Source of the DNA: Planobacterium oryzisoli
GTDB lineage: Bacteria; Bacteroidota; Bacteroidia; Flavobacteriales; Weeksellaceae
NCBI RefSeq assembly: GCF_015354315.1
Contig: NZ_JADKYY010000003.1
Coordinates: 124,001 to 188,000, forward strand
DNA: 64,000 nucleotides
Direction of reading: 5' to 3'
Shown here: one piece after another, positions 1-9,033 of the stretch
Numbering within the stretch: the first letter of the stretch is position 1
How the letters are laid out: the number at the start of each line of letters is the position of its first letter
Translations under genes and position numbers: made by a program
The notes under the pieces: model-generated
The model's input: only the letters and a program-made list of their open reading frames with translations
The model's database searches: none
Told to the model about the DNA's origin: nothing

Positions 1-6
1 AATAAT

Positions 7-39
7 AAACTGCTCTCAAATGGATTTGGGAGCAGTTTT
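7..39. terminator. Bidirectional stem-loop terminator
   Basis: A 15-base stem (7-21 with 24-38, one G-T pair) closes on a two-base loop and is followed by four T. It could end pth transcription on the reverse strand or an unseen gene left of the window on the forward strand. The 90 bases between it and the pth stop hold no gene that I can see. Confidence 0.7.
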
Positions 40-132
40 GCTTCGTAAAGAAAGACTGGAAAGAATGCCAGCCTTATGCCTCACGTCTACGGTACAGAAT
101 CCTTTTCAGTTCAAAACAGAGCAGTATTTTAC

Positions 133-696
133 TTACTTTCCGTTAAAAGCACTCATGGTATTTGCAATCCCAGCAAATACAAAACTAAGTGAAGCCTTAG
201 CGGCCATTTCGATGCGCTCGCTAAGGCTTTCCTTCTCTTTATCATTCCATTCACCAAGTACATAATCCACCTGGGTACCTTCTGCAAAATCGGCTGATAT
301 TCCAAACCGAAGCCGCGGATAAAGTTGTGTCCCTAGCTCCTGCGCAATACTTTTAAGCCCGTTATGACCGGCATCACTACCTTTGGCCTTCATTCTAAGT
401 GTTCCAAAGGGAAGAGCGAGATCGTCGGTGAGTACAAGCACATTTGAAAGGGGGATTTTTTCTTTTTCCATCCAATATTTCACTGCTTTACCCGAGAGGT
501 TCATATAGGTATCGGGTTTAAGAATAAGGACTTTTCGACCCTTGTACTTTCCCTCTGCCATCCACCCAAAATTGGTGGATTTGAAAGGAGCTTCAAGAGA
601 GCTAGCCATTTGCTCGGCAATTTTAAATCCAATATTGTGGCGGGTTTGGGCATATTCATCCCCTTTATTTCCCAGTCCTATTATCAGGTATTTCAT
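133..696 (-). CDS. pth: Peptidyl-tRNA hydrolase
   Basis: Cleaves the ester bond of peptidyl-tRNAs released from stalled ribosomes, recycling tRNA in the cytoplasm. The 187-residue product has the normal family length. It opens with the family N-terminus (IIGLGN), carries the catalytic histidine in TRHNIGF (residues 19-25), the PDTYMNLSG loop near residue 61, the DDLALPFG strand and the GHNGLKSI substrate-binding loop. It starts 21 bases after the mfd stop on the same strand and has no clear promoter of its own, so it is probably co-transcribed with mfd. Confidence 0.96.
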   Translation of the reverse strand: MKYLIIGLGNKGDEYAQTRHNIGFKIAEQMASSLEAPFKSTNFGWMAEGKYKGRKVLILKPDTYMNLSGKAVKYWMEKEKIPLSNVLVLTDDLALPFGTLRMKAKGSDAGHNGLKSIAQELGTQLYPRLRFGISADFAEGTQVDYVLGEWNDKEKESLSERIEMAAKASLSFVFAGIANTMSAFNGK

Positions 697-717
697 AAAG
701 TATTTACTATGGCATTA

Positions 718-3700
718 TTAGTAGGATGCACGAATGTTCATCAGTAGTTGGGTAAGCTCTGCAACACTCTGCACATTATCCTTACGTATCAACAACTGGC
801 TTCCATCCTTGCTGTGCTTCTCTTTGAGTTTAGCCTCGGTAGGATTTGCGCTAAGATAATGTAACATCTTATGAAACTTATCACTTGCGTAGAAACGGTC
901 CTGTGGATTAGAAGGGAAGTACCCCAGGAATACCCCGGCTTTAAGTACGAGTTTATCAAAACCAACCTCTTGGGCAAGCCACTTTAACTCTACAGACTTA
1001 AGTAAGTCTTCCGCCTGCATAGGCATCCGTCCAAAACGGTCCTTTAGTTCTTCGGCAAAGCTTGCTAGCTCCCCCGGTCCTTTCAAGTCAGCCAGGCGCT
1101 GGTAAAGCACCAGTCGCTCTTCGGTACTTTGAACATAATCGTCCGGAAGCATCAGTTCCAGGTCCGTATCTATGTTTACATCGCGACGGGTTTGGATAAG
1201 TTTTTGTCTTTGTTCTTCGTTCTCAAATAAATTTTCGAATTCCTCCGTGTTCTGAAGTTCTTCAAGAGCTTCCTGCATTATTTTCTGATAGGTTTCAAAG
1301 CCCATTTCGTTAATAAAGCCACTTTGCTCGGCGCCAAGTAGATCGCCCGCTCCACGGATTTCCAAATCCTTCATCGCAATGTGAAAACCAGAACCTAAAT
1401 CGGAAAACTGCTCTATAGCCTCCAGACGTTTTCTGGCATCGCTGGAAATAAGTTCATAGGAAGGAGTAATTAGGTAACAAAAGGCTTTACGGTTAGAGCG
1501 ACCTACTCGTCCACGCATCTGATGCAGATCGGCCATACCGAAACGCTGCGCATCGTTTATGAATATGGTATTGGCGTTTGGAACATCTACACCACTTTCC
1601 ACAATAGTGGTAGAAACCAGAACATCGTATTTCCCTTCCATAAAATCCAACACATTAGTCTCAAGTTGCTTTCCTTCCATCTGTCCGTGACCGGTAACCA
1701 CACGAGCCTGGGGCACCAGCCTTTGGATCAGACCGGCTATTTCCTTGAGATTTTCAATGCGGTTATTAATAAAGTAAACCTGACCATCACGCTGTAGTTC
1801 GTAAGACACAGCATCGCGGATAAGTTCCTCATCAAAACCCACCACATGCGTTTCCACCGGCTGGCGATTAGGTGGTGGCGTCTTAATAACCGAAAGGTCT
1901 CTTGCGGCCATCAAAGAGAATTGCAACGTCCTAGGAATGGGCGTAGCTGTCAGAGTTAAGGTGTCAATATTGCTCTTTAAGGTCTTTAACTTGTCTTTTA
2001 CATTAACGCCAAATTTATGTTCCTCATCTATGATAAGTAATCCAAGGTCCTTAAAGACAATGTCCTTGCTTACTAATTGATGTGTTCCAATCACAATATC
2101 GATGGTCCCCTCTTTCAGGCCTTCCTTTGTTTGCGCCTTTTGCTTGGCGGAACGGAATCGGTTAAGGAAACTTACTGTAACGGGAAATTCTTTCAAACGT
2201 TCCGAGAAGCTACGATAGTGCTGGAATGCTAAGATGGTTGTAGGAACAAGTACTGCTACCTGCTTACCATCGGTAGCTGCTTTGAATGCTGCCCGAATGG
2301 CTACTTCGGTTTTACCAAATCCCACATCCCCACATACAAGGCGGTCCATAACCAGTGGGGATTCCATGTCTTTTTTCACATCGGCAGTTGCCGATTCCTG
2401 ATCCGGTGTATCCTCATAAAGGAAACTGGCCTCAAGCTCCTGCTGTAAGTAGGAATCCGGTGTAAAGGCAAACCCCTTAGCTGATTTTCGTTCTGCATAG
2501 AGCTTAATTAAATCAAAAGCCATTTGCTTGACCTTGGCCTTGGTCTTCTGTTTGAGGGATCTCCAGGCCGGAGACCCAAGTTTGCTTAGAACTATTTCCC
2601 TGCCTTCCGGACCGGTATATTTAGAAATCTTATGCAATGAATGCACACTAACATACAACAAGTCCTGGTTTTTATAGACCAGTTTGAAGCATTCCTGAAT
2701 GCGACCGTTATTGTTGATCTTGACCAGACCCATGAATTTACCTACGCCATGATCAATGTGCGTGATGAAATCACCGATCTTTAACGAAGTTAGATCCTTT
2801 AATGTAAGTTGCTCACTCTTGGCAAAGGAATTCTTTGCCTTGTAGCGCTGGTAGCGGTCAAAGATTTGATGGTCGGTGTATACCGAAACTTTTAGTTCAG
2901 TATCCACAAAGCCTTCATGTAGATCCGATTTAAAGCTGAAGAAATGGTCCCCTACCGCAATTTCCTTTAGAATTTCCTCCAGACGTTGCTTTTGCTTTTC
3001 AGAAGAAAAGGAAATCCAACACGAATAGCCTAGCGTATTTTTCTGTTGGAGATCCTGCGCAAGCATTTCAAAATTCTTGTGAAAGGAGGGCTGGGGAGTC
3101 TGGTGCAGCTGCAGATTGTAAAAATCCTTTAGAGGTGAAGCTGTGAAATCAACAATTTTAAAGTATTTCATCCCAGAAAGAAAAAGCTGGTGGTCCATAA
3201 AAAGATCCTCAGGCTTGGAGTGGGAAAGTTCCTTAGAAAGCTTCTGATAATTTTCCTGGGCACGATCGTAAAATTGCTCCATTTTGTGCAAACCCAGCAA
3301 CCCACTGGTACTGACCACTAATGTTCTCTCAGGCAAGAGATCCGTAAAGGGCACCTTCTGGGAAGTAGTTGCGGCGGTGATATTGGATACCAATGTGAAG
3401 GAATCCACCTTCTCATGCGAAAGCTGGCTTTCTATATCAAATGTACGGATGCTCTCAATCTCGCTACCAAAAAAACTGATGCGGTAGGGATGCTCATTCG
3501 AATAGGAAAATACGTCGATTATTCCTCCACGAACTGAAAATTCTCCAGGCTCGGAGACGAAATCCGTTTGTTTGAAATGGTAGTGCGTGAGAAGCTCGTC
3601 CACGAAGTCAAAGTCCAGACTTGCCCCCTGGGAGATAGTGTGTGAAATGGCGCCTAAATCTTCCTTCTTCAGAACCCTCTCACTCATTGCGATATACGGG

Positions 3701-4077
3701 GCTACCACCACTAAAGGTTCTTTTAGACTGCTTAAGCGGTTAAGGACTTCGGTACGCAGTACAATGTCTGCATTTTGAACGCTTTCTAGTTGGTAGGGAT
3801 CCAGGTGTGAGGATGGAAAATACAACACTTTGTCCTCTCCGAGCATTTGTTCTAATTCCGCAGTAGCGTAAAGCGCTTTCTCCTTGTCGTCGATTAGGTA
3901 AAGAACGGTGCTTTTCTCTATTAAAAAATATTCCGCTACCCATATGCTCGGAAAGGAACCGGCAGCTCCTCGTACCGCTACTAGGGACTGTGAATCCAAT
4001 GTACTAAAAATGGTCTTCCCCATCTGGTACTTTAGAAATTGGGGCAACAGACTTGTCTTTATTTCGGGTAATGGCAT
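718..4077 (-). CDS. mfd: Transcription-repair coupling factor Mfd
   Basis: ATP-driven translocase that removes RNA polymerase stalled at DNA lesions and recruits UvrA. The 1119-residue protein shows the UvrB-like N-terminal modules, a CarD-like RNA polymerase interaction domain around residues 432-520 (IGDFITHIDHGVG), then the RecG-type motor with Walker A GDVGFGKT near 583, Walker B DEEH near 684, TATPIPRT near 710 and MRGRVGRS, and a C-terminal TRCF domain. I chose the ATG at 4077 (MPLPEIK) over an upstream in-frame ATG at 4137, because the longer start would lie upstream of the transcript predicted from the -7 box at 4135-4142. The leader contains a perfect hairpin. Confidence 0.96.
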   Translation of the reverse strand: MPLPEIKTSLLPQFLKYQMGKTIFSTLDSQSLVAVRGAAGSFPSIWVAEYFLIEKSTVLYLIDDKEKALYATAELEQMLGEDKVLYFPSSHLDPYQLESVQNADIVLRTEVLNRLSSLKEPLVVVAPYIAMSERVLKKEDLGAISHTISQGASLDFDFVDELLTHYHFKQTDFVSEPGEFSVRGGIIDVFSYSNEHPYRISFFGSEIESIRTFDIESQLSHEKVDSFTLVSNITAATTSQKVPFTDLLPERTLVVSTSGLLGLHKMEQFYDRAQENYQKLSKELSHSKPEDLFMDHQLFLSGMKYFKIVDFTASPLKDFYNLQLHQTPQPSFHKNFEMLAQDLQQKNTLGYSCWISFSSEKQKQRLEEILKEIAVGDHFFSFKSDLHEGFVDTELKVSVYTDHQIFDRYQRYKAKNSFAKSEQLTLKDLTSLKIGDFITHIDHGVGKFMGLVKINNNGRIQECFKLVYKNQDLLYVSVHSLHKISKYTGPEGREIVLSKLGSPAWRSLKQKTKAKVKQMAFDLIKLYAERKSAKGFAFTPDSYLQQELEASFLYEDTPDQESATADVKKDMESPLVMDRLVCGDVGFGKTEVAIRAAFKAATDGKQVAVLVPTTILAFQHYRSFSERLKEFPVTVSFLNRFRSAKQKAQTKEGLKEGTIDIVIGTHQLVSKDIVFKDLGLLIIDEEHKFGVNVKDKLKTLKSNIDTLTLTATPIPRTLQFSLMAARDLSVIKTPPPNRQPVETHVVGFDEELIRDAVSYELQRDGQVYFINNRIENLKEIAGLIQRLVPQARVVTGHGQMEGKQLETNVLDFMEGKYDVLVSTTIVESGVDVPNANTIFINDAQRFGMADLHQMRGRVGRSNRKAFCYLITPSYELISSDARKRLEAIEQFSDLGSGFHIAMKDLEIRGAGDLLGAEQSGFINEMGFETYQKIMQEALEELQNTEEFENLFENEEQRQKLIQTRRDVNIDTDLELMLPDDYVQSTEERLVLYQRLADLKGPGELASFAEELKDRFGRMPMQAEDLLKSVELKWLAQEVGFDKLVLKAGVFLGYFPSNPQDRFYASDKFHKMLHYLSANPTEAKLKEKHSKDGSQLLIRKDNVQSVAELTQLLMNIRASY

Positions 4078-4098
4078 AGAAGTATATATAAATACCCG

Positions 4099-4127
4099 TA
4101 CGATTTCAGGAATTGCCTGAAATCGTA
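4099..4127. repeat. Perfect 12-bp inverted repeat in the mfd leader
   Basis: Bases 4099-4110 (TACGATTTCAGG) are exactly complementary to 4116-4127 across a five-base loop. The repeat sits between the predicted mfd -7 box and its start codon, so it would form a hairpin in the mRNA leader or serve as an operator. It has no T run on either side, so it is not a standard terminator. Confidence 0.75.
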
Positions 4128-4134
4128 AGGAATG

Positions 4135-4142
4135 CAAAGTTA
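4135..4142 (-). promoter_or_regulatory. -7 box of the mfd promoter
   Basis: TAACTTTG on the reverse strand matches the Bacteroidota -7 consensus TAnnTTTG. It predicts a leader of about 55 bases before the mfd ATG at 4077. Confidence 0.6.
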
Positions 4143-4181
4143 ATCAATTTGAAAAAAAACTAAGGAAGCAGTGAATTTTAT

Positions 4182-4189
4182 TAAATTTG
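4182..4189 (+). promoter_or_regulatory. -7 box directly before the GH3 gene
   Basis: TAAATTTG matches TAnnTTTG, and its final G is five bases before the A of the ATG at 4194. The transcript would begin at or within a base or two of the start codon (candidate leaderless mRNA). Confidence 0.6.
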
Positions 4190-4193
4190 CTTT

Positions 4194-5696
4194 ATGTTGA
4201 GATTTCTTAAAAAGCAGGCCGCGCTAGTATGGGCAAAGCTCCATGTCAAGGCTGCGCAAAAATACAAGGATAATGCACCGAAAGATCAGGAGAGGCTACT
4301 AAAGGAGTTAATTTCCAAAGCAGAGAAGACGCTTTTTGGAAGGACACACCAATTTGAACAGATCCGCAGTATTAAGGATTTTCAGAAGAGGGTACCCCTT
4401 TACGATTACGAAGCATTACGCCCCTACATCGAGAAAGTAAAACGGGGGCAGAGCCATATCCTGTGGCCCGGACAGCCCCAGTACTTTGCAAAAACCTCAG
4501 GAACTACCTCGGGGTCTAAATACATCCCAATTTCTCATGAAGCCATGCCCTATCAGTTGGGTGCAGCCCAAAGTGCAATATTTCACTATATCGCCAAAAA
4601 AGGCAATGCCGATTTTGTAAATGGAAAAATGATTTTCCTGCAAGGCAGCCCCCACCTTGACGAAGAGTACGGCATTCTGACCGGACGCCTTTCAGGAATT
4701 GTCGCACACCACATCCCCTCCTACCTTCAAAAAAACCGGCTTCCCAGTCTTGCTACCAACACCATTGAAGACTGGGAACAAAAAGTGGATGCCATAGTAG
4801 AGGAAACGGAGACCCAGGACATGACCCTTATCTCGGGAATCCCGCCGTGGCTGATCATGTATTTTGAAAAACTCACGGAAAAGCATGGAAAGAAAATCAC
4901 TCACCTCTTTCCTAATTTGCAGCTCCTTATTACAGGGGGCGTGAATTACGAACCCTACCGCGAAAAAATGGAAGAACTACTTGGAAAACCTGTAGACACG
5001 ATCCAAACGTTCCCCGCAAGTGAGGGTTTTTTCGCCTTTCAGGACGATTACACCAAACCAGGACTGCAGCTTCTTACCAACCATGGAATATTTTATGAAT
5101 TCATTCCTTTAGAAAGCTATGGGAAACCCGATGCTCCACGCCTAAGCCTAGCAGAGGTGGAACTGGAGAAAGATTACGCCCTTATTCTTTCCACCAATTC
5201 AGGACTGTGGGCATATTCAATCGGTGATGTGGTACGCTTTATTTCTTTGAGCCCCTACCGTATTGTGGTGTCCGGCCGTACCAAACACTACACTTCGGCC
5301 TTTGGAGAACATGTCATTGCCTACGAAGTGGAGGAGTCCATGAAAGCCACGGCAGAGAAATTTAATGCACAGATCAGTGAATACCACTTGGCACCTCAAG
5401 TAAGCCCCGCTGAAGGACTTCCGTACCATCAGTGGTTTGTAGAGTTTGAGCGGGAGCCCTCGGACTTGGATGCATTCTCTACGGAGCTCGACAAACAGCT
5501 TCGCAGTCGCAACAGTTACTACGATGACTTGGTAAAAGGGCATGTACTCAGACCTTTGGTACTCACGAGCCTCCAACGTAATGCTTTTATAGAGATGGCA
5601 AAATCGCAGGGCAAGCTGGGAGGACAGAATAAGCTCCCACGACTTTCCAATGATAGAAAAATTGCAGAGCAACTCGAACCCTACACAATTCCTTAG
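4194..5696 (+). CDS. GH3-family acyl-adenylate-forming protein
   Basis: Member of the GH3 branch of the ANL superfamily, whose plant members adenylate carboxylic acids such as auxin or jasmonate and join them to amino acids. The bacterial substrate is unknown. The 500-residue product is of family length. It has the ATP-binding loop TSGTTSG at residues 101-107 and a YSIGDVVRF motif near residue 342 that matches the conserved GH3 motif near the domain hinge. No signal peptide or membrane segment is seen. The start is fixed by an ATG just after a -7 box. The 3' end overlaps the stop of the convergent SMR gene by four bases. The catalytic class is well supported; the reaction is not known. Confidence 0.88.
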   Translation: MLRFLKKQAALVWAKLHVKAAQKYKDNAPKDQERLLKELISKAEKTLFGRTHQFEQIRSIKDFQKRVPLYDYEALRPYIEKVKRGQSHILWPGQPQYFAKTSGTTSGSKYIPISHEAMPYQLGAAQSAIFHYIAKKGNADFVNGKMIFLQGSPHLDEEYGILTGRLSGIVAHHIPSYLQKNRLPSLATNTIEDWEQKVDAIVEETETQDMTLISGIPPWLIMYFEKLTEKHGKKITHLFPNLQLLITGGVNYEPYREKMEELLGKPVDTIQTFPASEGFFAFQDDYTKPGLQLLTNHGIFYEFIPLESYGKPDAPRLSLAEVELEKDYALILSTNSGLWAYSIGDVVRFISLSPYRIVVSGRTKHYTSAFGEHVIAYEVEESMKATAEKFNAQISEYHLAPQVSPAEGLPYHQWFVEFEREPSDLDAFSTELDKQLRSRNSYYDDLVKGHVLRPLVLTSLQRNAFIEMAKSQGKLGGQNKLPRLSNDRKIAEQLEPYTIP

Positions 5697-6031
5697 TTAC
5701 TCACTATCTTAAGACCTACTACCGAGGCAATTAATGTGAAAACAAAGAACATCCTCCAAAAAGTGACCGTCTCGGAAAACACGAATATCCCTGCCAATAC
5801 ACCCCCAACAGCTCCGATTCCGGTCCACACTGCGTAAGCGGTTCCAATCGGGATGGGATGTGCGCCCCAGGAGATGGATTTGTACATTAAAAACATGGAG
5901 ATGAAGAGACTCACCACAAATCCACCCCACCAATAAAGGCTCTCCCTGCCAAAGGTTTCCTGTGCTTTGCCCAGACATGTGGCAAACGCAGTCTCAAAAA
6001 GACCTGCTACTATAAGAATAATCCAGTTCAT
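5693..6031 (-). CDS. SMR-family exporter, Gdx/SugE-like
   Basis: Small multidrug resistance protein of 112 residues with four predicted membrane helices. It carries the essential glutamate of the first helix (E13 in AGLFETAFA) and the PIGTAYAVWTGIGAVG motif of helix 3. That motif is closer to the guanidinium exporter Gdx (SugE) subtype than to EmrE. SMR proteins act as dual-topology dimers that exchange substrate for protons. I chose the ATG at 6031 over longer frames because the N-terminus aligns with the family and a -7 box lies five bases upstream. No riboswitch leader can fit there. Confidence 0.88.
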   Translation of the reverse strand: MNWIILIVAGLFETAFATCLGKAQETFGRESLYWWGGFVVSLFISMFLMYKSISWGAHPIPIGTAYAVWTGIGAVGGVLAGIFVFSETVTFWRMFFVFTLIASVVGLKIVSN

Positions 6032-6035
6032 TGGG

Positions 6036-6043
6036 CAAAAATA
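6036..6043 (-). promoter_or_regulatory. -7 box of the SMR exporter gene
   Basis: TATTTTTG on the reverse strand, with its G five bases before the ATG at 6031. The predicted mRNA has essentially no leader. Confidence 0.6.
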
Positions 6044-6068
6044 ATTAAAAATAGTTTCTTCCATCCGT

Positions 6069-7304
6069 ATGTCCTCCTCCCCCATTCTAACCTTACGCAT
6101 AAGCGAATTTCGCCACCTGATAACCGGTCGGTTTATACTCATACTTTCCTTTCGGATGCTTGCAACCGTTTTGGGCTGGTGGATCTACGATCTGACCGGC
6201 GATCCTTTTGCTATTGGTCTTATTGGCTTATCCGAAGTAGTTCCTGCAGTGAGTTCGGCCCTCTACGCAGGGCACATAATTGACCACCGGGAAAAAAAGA
6301 AACTTTTGCTGCTTTGCAACTACGCCTATGTACTGCTTATAGGGATCTTAACATACACCGCGCTTTTTGGCGGAAGCCGTCACGGCTTAAGCGCCACAGA
6401 GATCAGCTATGTACTTTATGGAATCGTATTCTTCACTGGATTTTGTAGGGCTTTCTTGGGACCGCTTCTTCCCGCCATGATACCGAAAATTGTAGGGGCA
6501 AAGCTTTTACCTGCTGCCATTACAGTAAACCAGGCAACTTTCCTTTCGGCATCCGTACTTGGTCATGCCTTGGGCGGATTTTGCATCCATTGGATGGGCG
6601 TAAGCGGTACACTGTGCCTGGTGGTAGCGCTCATGGTCTTGGCATCGCTTTTCTTCTGGACACTCGGCAGTCACCCGTCCAGCAACATTAAAGGCAGTTT
6701 AAAAATATCCCAAAGTATCCGTGAGGGACTTTCCTATATTTACCGCACCAAGGAAATTCTCGGCGCACTGCTTCTAGACATGTTCGCCGTCTTATTTGGA
6801 GGGGCCGTAGCATTGATCCCGGTTTTTGCACGCGACATATTAAAAGTAGGCCCAGAAGGATTCGGTATTCTCAATGCGGCAGCTGATTTGGGTGCCGCAG
6901 TTGTCATAATTACATTAAGTTTCATTCCGCTACGAAGAAATCAAGGTAAGATACTCCTTGTTGCAGTGGCCGGATTTGGCCTATGCATTATCGGATTCGG
7001 TCTCTCTAAATGGTATTGGCTTTCCTTTGCCTTACTGATGCTCAGTGGCATGTTTGATGGAATTTCCGTAGTGATACGCGGCACCATCGTGCAGCTTAAA
7101 ACCCCGGAGCACATTCGGGGCCGTGTCCTTAGCGTGAATTCCATCTTTATTATGTCTTCCAACGAATTAGGTCAATTTGAGAGTGGCCTTGCAGCTAGGT
7201 TACTAGGCGTAGTACACTCGGTGGTCGTCGGGGGTTCACTCACACTGCTTATTGCACTTACGGTCGGAAAAACCGTTCCGAAGCTAAGACGTCTAGAGTA
7301 TTAA
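6069..7304 (+). CDS. MFS transporter
   Basis: Major facilitator superfamily carrier of 411 residues. It shows about ten to twelve hydrophobic helices, the typical helix 2-3 loop motif (GHIIDHREKKK, near residues 68-78) and a second half starting near residue 230. It resembles the EntS/MFS_3 type of exporter. The substrate cannot be read from the sequence. It is divergent from the SMR exporter, with only 37 bases between the two starts. Downstream, a 118-base AT-rich gap leads to dnaB. Confidence 0.85.
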   Translation: MSSSPILTLRISEFRHLITGRFILILSFRMLATVLGWWIYDLTGDPFAIGLIGLSEVVPAVSSALYAGHIIDHREKKKLLLLCNYAYVLLIGILTYTALFGGSRHGLSATEISYVLYGIVFFTGFCRAFLGPLLPAMIPKIVGAKLLPAAITVNQATFLSASVLGHALGGFCIHWMGVSGTLCLVVALMVLASLFFWTLGSHPSSNIKGSLKISQSIREGLSYIYRTKEILGALLLDMFAVLFGGAVALIPVFARDILKVGPEGFGILNAAADLGAAVVIITLSFIPLRRNQGKILLVAVAGFGLCIIGFGLSKWYWLSFALLMLSGMFDGISVVIRGTIVQLKTPEHIRGRVLSVNSIFIMSSNELGQFESGLAARLLGVVHSVVVGGSLTLLIALTVGKTVPKLRRLEY

Positions 7305-7410
7305 CGCACACGGATATTTACCAACATACAAACAATCACATAATCAATTGCTTACAGGCAAAAAACCCACCATTGTGAATTAATTAATTTAAATCAAATG
7401 GCAAAAAAAC

Positions 7411-7418
7411 TATCTTTG
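7411..7418 (+). promoter_or_regulatory. -7 box directly before dnaB
   Basis: TATCTTTG, with its G five bases before the dnaB ATG at 7423; same arrangement as at 4182 and 6036. Confidence 0.6.
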
Positions 7419-7422
7419 TCCC

Positions 7423-9024
7423 ATGGCACAAAAGGAAACCCTATCTTCTTTAATTCACGGCAATTTTGCTAAAGAGCTTTCTATTTCCGAAGGCAAAATG
7501 CCTCCTAATGCAATTGAATTTGAAAAACTCGTCATAGGAACCTTTTTAATCGATAAGAAGGGGATGGACTATACGATAGACCTTCTTACGCCCGATGTGT
7601 TTTACGACCCCAGACACCAACTTATATTTATAGCAATCCTCAGGCTTTATGAGAACAACCACCCGGTCGATCTCATGACGGTAATTCAAGAACTAAAAAG
7701 AGAGGAAAAACTCTCTCAGGCAGGAGGAGACCACTATATCATAGAGCTCACTTTGGGAGTTAGCTCCTCGGCACATATTGAATACCATGTGCGGATCATA
7801 CTGGAGAAGTTCATACTGCGCAGTCTCATTAATGTCTCTGCTAATGTAATAGACCAGTCGTATAAAGAGTCCACGGATGTTTTCGAACTACTGGACAAGG
7901 CCGAACAGAGTTTTTTTGAAATTACCAACGGAACTATCAAGAAAGGGTTCGATACGGCTAACTCGCTCGTTAAACAGGCTGTGGAATCTATCAAATCCCT
8001 CCGCGATAAAGAAGGGCTCTCGGGGATACCCTCAGGATTCACAGCAATGGACAAGGAAACAGGAGGCTGGCAGAACTCTGACCTTATCATTATTGCAGCA
8101 AGACCTGCGATGGGTAAAACCGCATTCCTGCTCTCGATGGCCCGCAATATTGCAGTAGGGCACAAAATTCCACTGGCCCTATTCTCCTTGGAGATGGCCT
8201 CCGTACAGCTTATCACTAGAATGATCTCCTCGGAGACTGGAATTTCGTCTGAAAAACTTCGGAAAGGACAGATGAGTGATGAAGAATGGCAACGGCTCTT
8301 TAGAAACGTTTCGGAACTTGAAAACGCCCCGCTGTTCATCGATGAAACGCCTTCACTATCTGTCTTTGATTTTCGCGCTAAATGTAGAAGACTGGTAATG
8401 CAGCACGGTGTGAAAATCATCATGGTGGATTACCTACAACTTATGACGGCTAACAGCGGGGGGAAGCAAAATGGTAACCGTGAACAGGAAATTGCCATGA
8501 TTTCACGCTCCCTAAAAGCAATTGCCAAAGAATTAAATGTGCCGGTCATTGCACTATCCCAGCTCTCCCGTAGCGTGGAATCTCGCCCCAATAAAAGACC
8601 GCAACTTTCAGACCTCAGGGAATCGGGTGCCATTGAGCAGGATGCCGATATTGTTTCGTTCATTTTTCGTCCGGAATACTACAAGATTTCTACATGGGAC
8701 AACGATCCTGATGGAGAGGAAACCTCCACGGAAAACCAAGCTGAAATTATCATCGCCAAACACCGTAACGGTGCTACTGCAGATGTGCGCCTCTCCTTTA
8801 TTAAAAATTTAGGAAAATTCACGGACTTGGACCTTTTTGCAAGCCACGACCTGAGCACATACCCCGCAGCGGGCTTCTCTCAGCAGGATGCCCCTAGTGG
8901 TTTTCAGCGCCTCCAAGGGGAGACCGACCTAAATTCCGCTTTTGGTCCTCCAGTGATGCCTTCGGGCGTTACGGGCAGCTCTATGAACGATCTTGACGAT
9001 GACGATGAATCGATGCCCTTTTAA
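7423..9024 (+). CDS. dnaB: Replicative DNA helicase DnaB
   Basis: Hexameric 5'-3' helicase that unwinds DNA at the replication fork. The 533-residue product has the N-terminal DnaB domain (about 25-130), a linker helix, and a RecA-type ATPase with Walker A ARPAMGKT at 226-233, Walker B (IIMVDYLQLM) and the arginine/glutamine region SDLRESGAIEQDAD. No intein interrupts the motifs. The C-terminal tail is acidic (DDLDDDDES). rnhA follows nine bases after the stop, so the two are probably one transcript. Confidence 0.97.
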   Translation: MAQKETLSSLIHGNFAKELSISEGKMPPNAIEFEKLVIGTFLIDKKGMDYTIDLLTPDVFYDPRHQLIFIAILRLYENNHPVDLMTVIQELKREEKLSQAGGDHYIIELTLGVSSSAHIEYHVRIILEKFILRSLINVSANVIDQSYKESTDVFELLDKAEQSFFEITNGTIKKGFDTANSLVKQAVESIKSLRDKEGLSGIPSGFTAMDKETGGWQNSDLIIIAARPAMGKTAFLLSMARNIAVGHKIPLALFSLEMASVQLITRMISSETGISSEKLRKGQMSDEEWQRLFRNVSELENAPLFIDETPSLSVFDFRAKCRRLVMQHGVKIIMVDYLQLMTANSGGKQNGNREQEIAMISRSLKAIAKELNVPVIALSQLSRSVESRPNKRPQLSDLRESGAIEQDADIVSFIFRPEYYKISTWDNDPDGEETSTENQAEIIIAKHRNGATADVRLSFIKNLGKFTDLDLFASHDLSTYPAAGFSQQDAPSGFQRLQGETDLNSAFGPPVMPSGVTGSSMNDLDDDDESMPF

Positions 9025-9033
9025 TTTTTAGTT

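Noticed and set aside
20-265. An 81-codon forward frame at the left edge
   Set aside because: It starts in a terminator stem and runs antisense into the 3' part of pth; its product has no domain or signal that I could recognise.
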